DNA of 5,555 nucleotides, from positions 1 through 5,555 of the forward strand of contig CAZCSI010000032.1 of the NCBI GenBank assembly GCA_964501525.1, read 5' to 3'. Every line of letters starts with the position of its first letter. Positions within the stretch are counted from its first letter, which is position 1. Of the stretch, positions 1-5,555 are shown piece by piece. A program made the translations under genes and the position numbers. The stretch is from CAYLVJ01 sp964501525 (GTDB lineage Bacteria; Patescibacteriota; Minisyncoccia; Minisyncoccales; CAYTKG01). Under the pieces are notes generated by a model. It saw nothing but the letters and a program-made list of their open reading frames with translations. It had not been told where the DNA came from and did not search any database.

Positions 1-1
1 A

Positions 2-253
2 AGGAAAAGAGAATTTGTGGCAGATGCCAGCGCAGGGCTTCTTACAAGATATCCTGAAGGCCTGGCCAGAGCTCTTGAAAAACTTGACCAGGATAAAACA
101 GTTCTTAAAAGAGCGAGCAATGCAACAGCTCACCTTTTTATTGAAAGCCCGGTCAAAACCAAAAACGGTAATAAGAATTTCCTGGTTAAACTCTTTTCTA
201 CCCACCCGCCCATAGAAGAAAGGATCAAAGCCTTGAGAAGCATGGAGGTTTAA
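2..253 (+). CDS. htpX: HtpX-type M48 zinc metalloprotease, C-terminal fragment (5' end outside window)
   Basis: This is the last 83 residues of a membrane-bound M48 peptidase of the HtpX group, which degrades damaged or misfolded membrane proteins. The frame is open from the left edge, so the HExxH catalytic helix and the membrane segments lie outside the window. The fragment begins RKREFVADASAGLLTRYPEG. In HtpX proteins the Glu of this REFxADA motif (here fragment residue 4) is the third zinc ligand. The closing STHPPIEERIKAL (fragment residues about 65-77) is the standard M48B C-terminal signature, where the protein normally stops. A GTG at 17 could be misread as a start, but family sequence continues upstream of it. 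The TAA stop lies only 2 nt before the tRNA-Ser. Family assignment is confident; the HtpX rather than another M48 subgroup is inferred from the two motifs. Confidence 0.87.
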   Translation, partial: RKREFVADASAGLLTRYPEGLARALEKLDQDKTVLKRASNATAHLFIESPVKTKNGNKNFLVKLFSTHPPIEERIKALRSMEV

Positions 254-255
254 CC

Positions 256-343
256 GGAGGGGTTCCAGAGCGGTCTAATGGAACGGCCTGGAGAGCCGTG
301 ACGCGTCAGCGTCCCGTGGGTTCGAATCCCACCCCCTCCGCCA
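256..343 (+). tRNA. trnS: tRNA-Ser, anticodon GGA (reads UCC/UCU)
   Basis: An 88-nt class II tRNA folds by eye. The acceptor stem is GGAGGGG (256-262) with CCCCTCC, then discriminator G and an encoded CCA (341-343). The D stem is the short 3-bp type (CCA/TGG) seen in tRNA-Ser. The anticodon stem ACGGC/GCCGT (283-287, 295-299) closes the loop CTGGAGA with anticodon GGA at 290-292. The long variable arm is GACGC-GTCA-GCGTC, and the T arm is GTGGG-TTCGAAT-CCCAC. The long variable arm, the G discriminator and the anticodon together fix serine identity. It starts 2 nt after the htpX stop and ends 33 nt before dnaG. It has neither its own visible promoter nor a terminator, so co-transcription with its neighbours is likely. 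Confidence 0.97.
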
Positions 344-376
344 ACATAAAAATAGAGAACAGCCTTTCTTAACTTT
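344..376 (+). other. Short tRNA-dnaG spacer, probable dnaG leader without a Shine-Dalgarno
   Basis: These 33 nt separate the tRNA CCA end from the dnaG ATG. The half next to the start is pyrimidine-rich (CCTTTCTTAACTTT) and contains no GGAGG-like sequence at normal spacing. The nearest purine run, AGAG at 354-357, is about 19 nt upstream of the ATG. I see no terminator and no convincing -35/-10 pair. If tRNA and dnaG are co-transcribed, tRNA 3' processing would create the 5' end of the dnaG mRNA here. Confidence 0.4.
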
Positions 377-2137
377 ATGGATCAGGTAGAAGAAATCAAA
401 AATCGGCTTAACATCATTGATGTTGTCAGAGACTACATCAAGCTGGAAAAAGCAGGGGCCAACCACAGGGCTCTTTGTCCTTTTCATTCCGACAAAAAGC
501 CTTCTCTTTTTGTTTCTCCCAGCAAACAGATTTGGAAGTGTTTTGGGTGCGGTGCAGGAGGCGATGTGTATGAATTTATAAAAAAGATAGAAGGGGTGGA
601 GTTCGTCGAAGCGCTGGAGATTTTGGCTCAAAAAGCAGGAGTTGAATTGAAAAGAGTCAGTCCGGAGGCGATAAGTAGAAAGAAACGACTTTATGATTTA
701 TGTGATCTGGCAGGCAGATTTTTCCAAAAACAGCTTACTCACAGCTATGTCGGAAAAAAAGCTCAAAAGTACTTGATAGAAAAAAGAGGCATTAACCAGC
801 AATCAATCGATGTTTGGCGTTTGGGGTATGCTCCTGATAAGTGGCGCTCTTTATCCCGTTTTTTAACCTCCCGCGGATTTACCAGAGAGGAGATAAGAAA
901 AACCGGGCTGGCGGTTTTGAATAAAAAAGGAAACTTTTATGACCGGTTCAGAGGCAGGATTATATTTCCGGTTTTTGACCTTCACGGACGGATTATAGGG
1001 TTCGGAGGCCGGGTTTTCAAGAGGATGGAAGACGAAAAGGCGGCCAAGTATGTCAACACCTCGAATACTCCCTTGTATAATAAAAGCAGAGTGCTTTACG
1101 GCTTGAACAGGTCAAAAATGGCTGTCAGGCAGGCGGATGCATGCATTGTGGCTGAAGGGTACACCGATGTTATCCTTTCCCACCAGGCCGGGGTTGAAAA
1201 CATTGTGGCTTCTTCCGGAACGGCCCTGACCGATTACCAGCTTCGTATTCTTCAAAGATACACCAACCGGCTGCAGTTTTCTTTTGATATGGACAGCGCA
1301 GGGAGTGCGGCTACCAAGAGAGGTATTGCTCTAGCTCAGAGAAAAGGGTTTGATATAGAGGTTCTGCTTCTGCCTGCCGGTCATGACCCCGCGGATGTTA
1401 TCGAGCAGGATCCGGAGAAATGGAAGGAAATAATAAGTCAGGCTAAAGGAATTTTGGAATACTACTTTGACACGACCTTTGATAAGTTCGATTCCGACAC
1501 TCCCCAGGGGAAAAAAGAAATAGCCAAAGTTTTGCTTCCCGTAATCAAAAGAGTGCCCAATGAAATAGTCAGGTTTCACTGGGTGCAAGAACTGGCTGAA
1601 AGGTTAAAAGTGACCGAATACAGTATAGAGAGAGAGCTGGAAAAGATAAAATTAAAAGAGAGTGCAGGTCCGGACACAGAAACAGAGGAGGACGAATCAG
1701 AAAAAGATGAGAATAAGAGCAGGGAAGAAATGATGGAGGACCAGCTTTTGTATTTTTTTGTTCAAGACCCGGAAACAATCAAAGTGTTAAAAGAACCGGA
1801 TATGGAGTTTTTTTCCCCTGAAGGAGTTGAACTTTTTACTGGGCTCAAGAAAAATGATTTTGATTTAGAACAACTGGAAAAAGAACTTTCTCCGGCCTTA
1901 CTTCAAAAAGTACAGATAGCTTTATTGGAAAAAGAAGTCAAAGGACAGCTGGAGAATGTTGAAAAAGAGGTTAAAAAATGTATAGCTGTTATTAAAAACA
2001 TAAAGAAAAAAAGAAAACTGAAAGCTCTTTCAGAAAGATTAAAGCAGGCGGAGAGGCAGGGTGATGAATCCGGCGTTAAACTATTGACAGAGGAATTTAA
2101 TAAACTTTCAAAACAAATTGAAAACATTAATGGTTAA
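377..2137 (+). CDS. dnaG: DNA primase DnaG
   Basis: Synthesises the short RNA primers that start leading- and lagging-strand replication, working with the replicative helicase DnaB at the fork. The 586 residues match the usual length (E. coli 581). The N-terminal zinc-binding domain has the CHC2 ligands C34, H37, C55 and C58 (CPFHSDKKPS, then WKCFGCGAGGD). The catalytic core has the basic RGRIIFPVFDLHGRIIGFGG segment at about 192-211. Its Toprim fold has the conserved Glu in AEGYTDV (E260) and the DMD acidic pair (D304, D306), followed by GHDPAD (335-340). A highly acidic linker (about 428-450) leads to a charged helical C-terminal domain, the likely helicase-binding region. The ATG is the first start after an in-frame TAG at 353-355, and the N-terminus aligns with known DnaGs. 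No Shine-Dalgarno is visible. The 3' end overlaps rpoD by 8 nt, suggesting translational coupling. There is no intein or frameshift. Confidence 0.97.
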   Translation: MDQVEEIKNRLNIIDVVRDYIKLEKAGANHRALCPFHSDKKPSLFVSPSKQIWKCFGCGAGGDVYEFIKKIEGVEFVEALEILAQKAGVELKRVSPEAISRKKRLYDLCDLAGRFFQKQLTHSYVGKKAQKYLIEKRGINQQSIDVWRLGYAPDKWRSLSRFLTSRGFTREEIRKTGLAVLNKKGNFYDRFRGRIIFPVFDLHGRIIGFGGRVFKRMEDEKAAKYVNTSNTPLYNKSRVLYGLNRSKMAVRQADACIVAEGYTDVILSHQAGVENIVASSGTALTDYQLRILQRYTNRLQFSFDMDSAGSAATKRGIALAQRKGFDIEVLLLPAGHDPADVIEQDPEKWKEIISQAKGILEYYFDTTFDKFDSDTPQGKKEIAKVLLPVIKRVPNEIVRFHWVQELAERLKVTEYSIERELEKIKLKESAGPDTETEEDESEKDENKSREEMMEDQLLYFFVQDPETIKVLKEPDMEFFSPEGVELFTGLKKNDFDLEQLEKELSPALLQKVQIALLEKEVKGQLENVEKEVKKCIAVIKNIKKKRKLKALSERLKQAERQGDESGVKLLTEEFNKLSKQIENING

Positions 2138-3416
2138 ACAAAAAAAGAAAAAAGTAACTGTTGAGGAACTGGATCTTTCGACCCGGACTAAGAACGCTTT
2201 AAGGGAAAACAATATTAAAACCGTAGCCGGGCTGCTGCGAAGAAAAGAAGAAACGCTTTTAAACAAAGAGGGTATTGGCGAGAAGTCGGTTCAGGAGATA
2301 CGAGAGGCGCTGGGGGACCTGGGTCTGACTTTGCCCGGAAGCACAATGCCCAAGTCAAAGGTTTTTAGGGAAGAAGAGATTGAGGATTTTGTCAAGAAGG
2401 GAAGAGCCAGGGGCTTTGTGACCGAAGCAGAGATAATGAGCAGTTTTCCTCATCTGGAGAGAAACATTGAGGGTTTGGAAAAGCTTTACAGCCGTCTGGC
2501 AGAAGAAGGAGTCGATATCAGGCAGAAAACTAATTTTTTGGAAATGGAAGAAGAGTCGGGGCCGATAGGGGTCAGAAGAAAGGTAGACCCGGTTCAGATG
2601 TACCTTAAGGAGATTGGACGCACTCCATTGCTTTCCCGTAAAGAAGAGATAGAGCTTGCGAAGAAGATAGAAAGCGAAGACAAATCCGAAAAAGAGGCGG
2701 CCAAGAAAAAGATGATCCAGGCCAACCTGCGCTTGGTGGTTTCTATAGCCAAGAGATATATCGGTCGTTCTCCTTATCTAAGTTTTTTAGATTTGATACA
2801 GGAAGGAAACAGGGGATTGTTCAGGGCTGTGGAAAAATTCGACTGGCGTAAAGGTTATAAGTTTTCGACTTATGCCACCTGGTGGATAAGGCAGGCCATT
2901 ACCAGGGCCCTGGCTGATTATTCACGCACCATCAGAATCCCTGTTCATATGGTGGAAACTCTTTCCAAATATACTAAAGAACAAAGAAGGCTCAGAAAAC
3001 AGCTGGGAAGAGACCCTCTTCCGGAGGAGATGGCTGCTGAAATGGGGTTGAGTCTGTCTAAAATAAGGAAGATAAGAAAGATTATCAAGGGCACAATATC
3101 GTTGGAAACCCCGGTCGGCGAAGACCAGGACACCTTGCTGCAGGAATTTATCGAGGATACGGAAAGTTCTACTCCTTTACAGGAGGCAACCAGAGCTCTT
3201 TTAAAAGAAAGGCTGTCCGAGTTGATGAAAGACCTTACTCCGCGGGAACAAAAAATCCTCGAGATGCGTTTTGGTCTCGAGGACGGGGTTAAGCACACGT
3301 TGGAGGAGGTGGGTCAGGAGTTCGGGGTTACGAGAGAAAGGATTCGCCAGATTGCGGCCCGGGCTCTTAAAAAATTACGAGAGCACGAAGAATCTGACAA
3401 GTTGAAAGAGTTTTAA
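2130..3416 (+). CDS. rpoD: Primary sigma-70 factor (RpoD/SigA type) with an N-terminal alpha-CTD-like domain
   Basis: Directs RNA polymerase to housekeeping promoters. From the ATG the protein has 428 residues. Order of parts: lysine-rich start; alpha-CTD-like domain (about 9-69); region 1.1-like segment (about 77-130, with EEIEDFVKKGRARGFVTEAEI); region 1.2 (DPVQMYLKEIGRTPLLSRKEE, from about 153); region 2 (about 192-277), with the near-invariant KFSTYATWWIRQAITRA for -10 recognition and melting; region 3 with the finger segment SLETPVGEDQD; and region 4 (about 356-421), ending in the -35-binding helix GVTRERIRQI. Region 1.1 together with canonical regions 2.4 and 4.2 marks it as the primary sigma. 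Two extra residues (GRSPYLSFLDL) lie between regions 2.1 and 2.2 compared with E. coli. I chose the ATG at 2130, overlapping the dnaG stop by 8 nt; a TTG at 2118 would add four residues (MKTL). Neither has a good Shine-Dalgarno, so coupling to dnaG is likely. Confidence 0.95.
   Translation: MVKQKKKKVTVEELDLSTRTKNALRENNIKTVAGLLRRKEETLLNKEGIGEKSVQEIREALGDLGLTLPGSTMPKSKVFREEEIEDFVKKGRARGFVTEAEIMSSFPHLERNIEGLEKLYSRLAEEGVDIRQKTNFLEMEEESGPIGVRRKVDPVQMYLKEIGRTPLLSRKEEIELAKKIESEDKSEKEAAKKKMIQANLRLVVSIAKRYIGRSPYLSFLDLIQEGNRGLFRAVEKFDWRKGYKFSTYATWWIRQAITRALADYSRTIRIPVHMVETLSKYTKEQRRLRKQLGRDPLPEEMAAEMGLSLSKIRKIRKIIKGTISLETPVGEDQDTLLQEFIEDTESSTPLQEATRALLKERLSELMKDLTPREQKILEMRFGLEDGVKHTLEEVGQEFGVTRERIRQIAARALKKLREHEESDKLKEF
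2154..2336 (+). other. Alpha-CTD-like (RpoA C-terminal, helix-hairpin-helix) domain fused to the sigma N-terminus
   Basis: Sigma residues 9-69, from VTVEELDLSTRTKNAL to LGDLGLTLP, align without gaps over 60 residues to the RNA polymerase alpha C-terminal domain as I recall it from B. subtilis (MTIEELDLSVRSYNCL to LEELGLGL). Mapping to E. coli alpha numbering: R19 = R265, N22 = N268, G50 = G296, K52 = K298, S53 = S299 and E56 = E302, the main UP-element and structural residues. K297 is replaced by E51. The acidic 259/261 patch is kept as E13 and D15. Primary sigma factors normally start directly with region 1.1, so this is an added domain. The similarity is read directly; DNA binding by it is inferred. 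Confidence 0.85.
3250..3283 (-). terminator. Putative intrinsic terminator for the GH94 gene, inside rpoD region 4 coding sequence
   Basis: Read on the minus strand, a perfect 9-bp stem TCCTCGAGA/TCTCGAGGA with a 10-nt loop is followed directly by six T's (3255-3250). That is the layout of a rho-independent terminator. It lies about 150 nt past the GH94 stop codon, inside the codons for sigma residues KILEMRFGLED. No U-tract follows it on the plus strand, so rpoD transcription should not be affected. Caution: CTCGAG is self-complementary and arises from two Leu-Glu pairs both written CTC GAG, so chance plus codon choice could produce it. Confidence 0.5.
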
Positions 3417-3431
3417 GGAAAAATTCAAGAG
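3417..3431. other. 15-nt convergent intergenic gap
   Basis: Only 15 nt separate the rpoD TAA from the GH94 TGA on the opposite strand. The gap is A-rich and contains no inverted repeat, so termination in both directions has to occur inside the facing gene. Confidence 0.8.
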
Positions 3432-5555
3432 TCACTCCCGGCCCAGGTAAACATCAATCTTGTGAGTTTTTCCGTCTTTTTGAAAGGCAATCCATCTGCC
3501 TTTCACTTTTTTATTGTTAAGCTTTATCTTTTTTACGCCTTGTTCAATTTTTTCCGGGTTGTGGACAACAATTTTATAAGCATCCGGGGCATGGTTGAAG
3601 GTAATTTCGTATTCGTCCCACGAATCCGGAATACAGGGGTTAATAGTGAACTCTTCTCCTCTTATTTTCAGCCCGAGCATGAACTCAACCGTTATTCTGT
3701 AAAACCAGGCGGCAGCGCCGGTGTACCACGTCCAGCCCCCGGCTCCCGGGGTTGAATGAGGCGGGGCGTAAATATCACTGGACAAAACATAGGGCTCGAC
3801 CTGATATTTATTGGTTTGCTCAAGACTGGAGGCTCTTTGGATAGGATTAAGCCAGGAAAGGAGTTTCCAGGCCGGGTTTCCTTTTTTCTGTATCAACAGC
3901 CCTAAGATGTAAAACAGGGCTGCATGGACATAACAAGCTCCGTTTTCCCGTACTCCCGGAGGATAATTTTTAATATATCCCGGGTCGCGCTCAGGATTGT
4001 CAAAAGGAGGATAAAGCAGTTTGATCAATCTTTCCCTGTCGTCTATCAGGTGTTCCTGACAGGATTGCCGGGCTGTTTCCAGTTTTTCTTGGTCTGTTTT
4101 GTTGTAGATTAAAGCCCATGCCTGGGGGGTTAGGGTAATTTTGCACTCTCTGTTTTCTTTAGACCCTAAGGGCGCTCCATCGTCGAAATAAGCTCTTTTG
4201 TACCATTTTCCGTCCCAGCCGGTTCTTTCTATTCCGGCCATTATGCTTTTAACTCGGGATTCTAATTTTTCACAAATCTCCTGTTCCCCTCTTTTTTTAG
4301 CCAGTTCAGCCCACTCTTCCATAACTTTTGCCTGGAACCAAGCCAACCAAATACTTTCGCCTTGTCCTCCAGCACCCACCTTGTTCATTCCGTCGTTCCA
4401 GTCGCCCCCTTTTATTTTTGGTAAACCATGGGGCCCGAGCTCAAACGTTTTTTCAATGGATTTCAAGCAATGTTCAAACAGAGTTGCTTTTTTTTCTGAA
4501 AAAGGCGCAATCTCCATTATCTCGCTCTCAGGATAATCCAGTCCTTTGCCTTTTAGGAACGGAATTTCTTTATCAAGGATATCAAAATCGTGGGTGAGGT
4601 TGACGTAATAGGAAGTGATGTAAACCAACCAGAGGGGGGCGTCCGTATAAAGACTTCTTATTCCCAGTCCGCTTAAGGGTTTCCACCAGTGCTGGACTCC
4701 TCCGTCTTCGTATTGTCTTCCTGCCGCTCTGACGATGTGTTCTTTCAGTATTTCAGGCCTGCTCAATCCCAAGGCCATTACGTCCTGCAGCTGGTCTCTG
4801 AAGCCGTAGGCGCCTCCCGGCTGATAAAAGGAGGATCTGGCCCATATTCTGGAGCTCAGGGTCTGGTAAAGCAGCCATTGATTCAACATTATATCCAAAG
4901 ATTTATCCGGAGTTTTTATCTGTACCGGGGAAAGGGTTTCTTTCCAAAAGCTCGTTATCTGCTGCAGCGAATCTTCTACTTCTTCCTTTTTTCCGTACTT
5001 TTCTACAATCCTGTTGACAGTCTCTACGTTATCCGTTTGTCCTAAAAGAAAAGTCACCTCTTTTTCTTCTCCGGGGTCAAGATCAATTCGTTTTTGAATC
5101 CCTGCTCCCGGGTCGAGTCCCGCTCCTGTTTTACCGGAGAGTTTTTCTTTACTTAAAGCCAGAGGTTCTGACCAGTCCCGGCCTTGACCTAAGATTTCCT
5201 TTCTGTCGCCGGTCAAGCTTTGAGGCTGCTCTGTCCAGGCAAAGGCAATCTTTTCGGAAAAGTTTTCGCTTACAGGGTTGCGGGCCGTAACAGCTTCGGT
5301 TTTTTCATCTATGGCTGTTATTATATTGGGCCAGGTTTGAGCTCTCAACTCTCCCAAAACCCATTCCAGGAAATAGTAGAGAGAAAGTCTTTTCTGCCCG
5401 GAAGATTCATTCTTTATTTTGAATTTAACGATTTTTACCGGGTCGTTCAGAGGGGTGAAAAATGTCAGTTCAGAACTTATTTTTTCACATTTATGCTGGA
5501 ATAGGGCATATCCTTTGCCGTATTTGACAATGTACGGGTTTTTATCTCTTTTGGG
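3432..5555 (-). CDS. GH94 family glycoside phosphorylase / cyclic beta-1,2-glucan synthase-like protein (N-terminus outside window)
   Basis: The frame is open to the right edge, giving 707 C-terminal residues. GH94 enzymes reversibly phosphorolyse beta-glucosides. In cyclic beta-1,2-glucan synthases (NdvB/Cgs) the domain is C-terminal and sets product length. Visible here, numbered from the edge: the beta-sandwich domain, with GKGYALFQHKCE (about 14-25) and LSLYYFLEWVLGELRAQ (about 56-72); then the (alpha/alpha)6 barrel, with FYQPGGAYGFRDQLQDV (243-259), VQHWWKP (287-293), HGLPKIKGGDWNDGMN (376-391, holding the general-acid Asp of the family), YPPGVRENGACYVHAA (about 531-546) and GWTWYTGAA (607-615, whose Thr-Gly pair corresponds to the phosphate site). 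The tail ends normally at IDVYLGRE. A TTG at 5357 is not the start, because family sequence continues upstream. Substrate is undecided: the motifs fit cyclic glucan synthases and 1,2-beta-oligoglucan phosphorylases, but GACYVHAA differs from the GGQYTHAA I recall for synthases. No signal or membrane segment appears in this part. Confidence 0.92.
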   Translation of the reverse strand, partial: PKRDKNPYIVKYGKGYALFQHKCEKISSELTFFTPLNDPVKIVKFKIKNESSGQKRLSLYYFLEWVLGELRAQTWPNIITAIDEKTEAVTARNPVSENFSEKIAFAWTEQPQSLTGDRKEILGQGRDWSEPLALSKEKLSGKTGAGLDPGAGIQKRIDLDPGEEKEVTFLLGQTDNVETVNRIVEKYGKKEEVEDSLQQITSFWKETLSPVQIKTPDKSLDIMLNQWLLYQTLSSRIWARSSFYQPGGAYGFRDQLQDVMALGLSRPEILKEHIVRAAGRQYEDGGVQHWWKPLSGLGIRSLYTDAPLWLVYITSYYVNLTHDFDILDKEIPFLKGKGLDYPESEIMEIAPFSEKKATLFEHCLKSIEKTFELGPHGLPKIKGGDWNDGMNKVGAGGQGESIWLAWFQAKVMEEWAELAKKRGEQEICEKLESRVKSIMAGIERTGWDGKWYKRAYFDDGAPLGSKENRECKITLTPQAWALIYNKTDQEKLETARQSCQEHLIDDRERLIKLLYPPFDNPERDPGYIKNYPPGVRENGACYVHAALFYILGLLIQKKGNPAWKLLSWLNPIQRASSLEQTNKYQVEPYVLSSDIYAPPHSTPGAGGWTWYTGAAAWFYRITVEFMLGLKIRGEEFTINPCIPDSWDEYEITFNHAPDAYKIVVHNPEKIEQGVKKIKLNNKKVKGRWIAFQKDGKTHKIDVYLGRE
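3481..3512 (+). terminator. Putative intrinsic terminator for the dnaG-rpoD transcript, inside the 3' end of the GH94 gene
   Basis: A perfect 9-bp stem TGAAAGGCA (3481-3489) and TGCCTTTCA (3497-3505) encloses a 7-nt loop. After one C comes a run of six T's (3507-3512), then ATT. It begins 65 nt after the rpoD stop, a reasonable 3' UTR, and no other hairpin lies between. On the opposite strand the same bases encode VKGRWIAFQ near the C-terminus of the GH94 protein. In that direction only a short run of A's follows, so it should act one way only. Confidence 0.75.

Noticed and set aside
84..110. TTGACC with a following TTAAAA as a promoter for the tRNA
   Set aside because: Spacing is about 15 nt, both boxes are weak, and the site lies in htpX coding sequence.
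275..631. Minus-strand open frame of 118 codons containing GWDSNPR
   Set aside because: It is the reverse complement of tRNA-Ser plus the dnaG 5' end. The WDSNPR string is a familiar artefact of reading tRNA-Ser genes backwards.
2084..2112. Perfect -35-like TTGACA at 2084-2089 as an internal rpoD promoter
   Set aside because: No -10-like hexamer lies at 16-18 nt spacing, and the match falls within dnaG coding sequence.
1331..2127. Minus-strand open frames of 69-85 codons within dnaG
   Set aside because: They are shadows of the dnaG reading frame and resemble no family.
377..2137. Intein or frameshift in dnaG
   Set aside because: The length and the order of zinc, basic core and Toprim motifs are continuous and normal.
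2945..3298. Minus-strand open frame of 117 codons within rpoD
   Set aside because: It is antisense to highly conserved sigma regions 3 and 4, is serine-rich low-information sequence, and shows no motif.
3363..3384. GCTCT/AGAGC inverted repeat near the rpoD 3' end
   Set aside because: Only 5 bp with a 12-nt loop and no following T-run on either strand; too weak for a terminator.
3432..3434. Possible UGA recoding to Gly, as in Gracilibacteria/SR1
   Set aside because: The GH94 gene ends with TGA exactly at the normal family C-terminus, and no in-frame TGA occurs inside the other genes.
5355..5357. TTG as start codon of the GH94 gene
   Set aside because: The 66 codons upstream to the window edge remain open and encode typical GH94 beta-sandwich sequence (LSLYYFLEWV and others), so the gene is truncated by the window.
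5220..5504. Plus-strand open frame (94 codons) and several others at 3462-3755, 4198-4536, 4328-4597 and 4689-5045
   Set aside because: All lie antisense to the GH94 frame, which has continuous family motifs. Their translations show no recognisable domain.

Overview
The window holds the 3' end of an HtpX-type M48 protease gene, a tRNA-Ser(GGA), a complete dnaG (DNA primase), a complete rpoD-type primary sigma factor, and, convergent on the minus strand, the 3' part of a large GH94 gene (cellobiose phosphorylase / cyclic beta-1,2-glucan synthase superfamily). The dnaG N-terminus, the compact sigma factor with a two-residue insertion between regions 2.1 and 2.2, and the simple gene order suggest a bacterium of the candidate phyla radiation (Patescibacteria, Parcubacteria-like). 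That is inference from protein style, without any database search. The standard genetic code fits: the GH94 gene ends at a TGA exactly where family homology ends.

Layout: 2-253 (+) htpX 3' end; 256-343 (+) tRNA-Ser; 377-2137 (+) dnaG; 2130-3416 (+) rpoD, overlapping dnaG by 8 nt; 3417-3431 a 15-nt gap; 3432-5555 (-) GH94, running off the right edge. The plus-strand genes look like one co-directional block. It resembles the dnaG-rpoD core of the classical macromolecular synthesis operon, with a tRNA in place of rpsU. No promoter could be supported inside it.

The most unusual point is the sigma factor. Its first ~70 residues are a gapless match to the C-terminal domain of the RNA polymerase alpha subunit (alpha-CTD). 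Nearly all residues used by alpha-CTD to bind UP-element DNA are kept, as is the acidic patch that faces sigma region 4. This domain is followed by ordinary sigma regions 1.1, 1.2, 2, 3 and 4. The promoter-recognition subunit may therefore carry its own upstream-DNA-binding module.

The second unusual point is the rpoD/GH94 junction. There is no terminator in the 15-nt gap. Instead, each gene appears to have an intrinsic terminator inside the other's coding sequence: 3481-3512 for the plus strand and 3250-3283 for the minus strand. The two mRNAs would then overlap antisense by about 260 nt.
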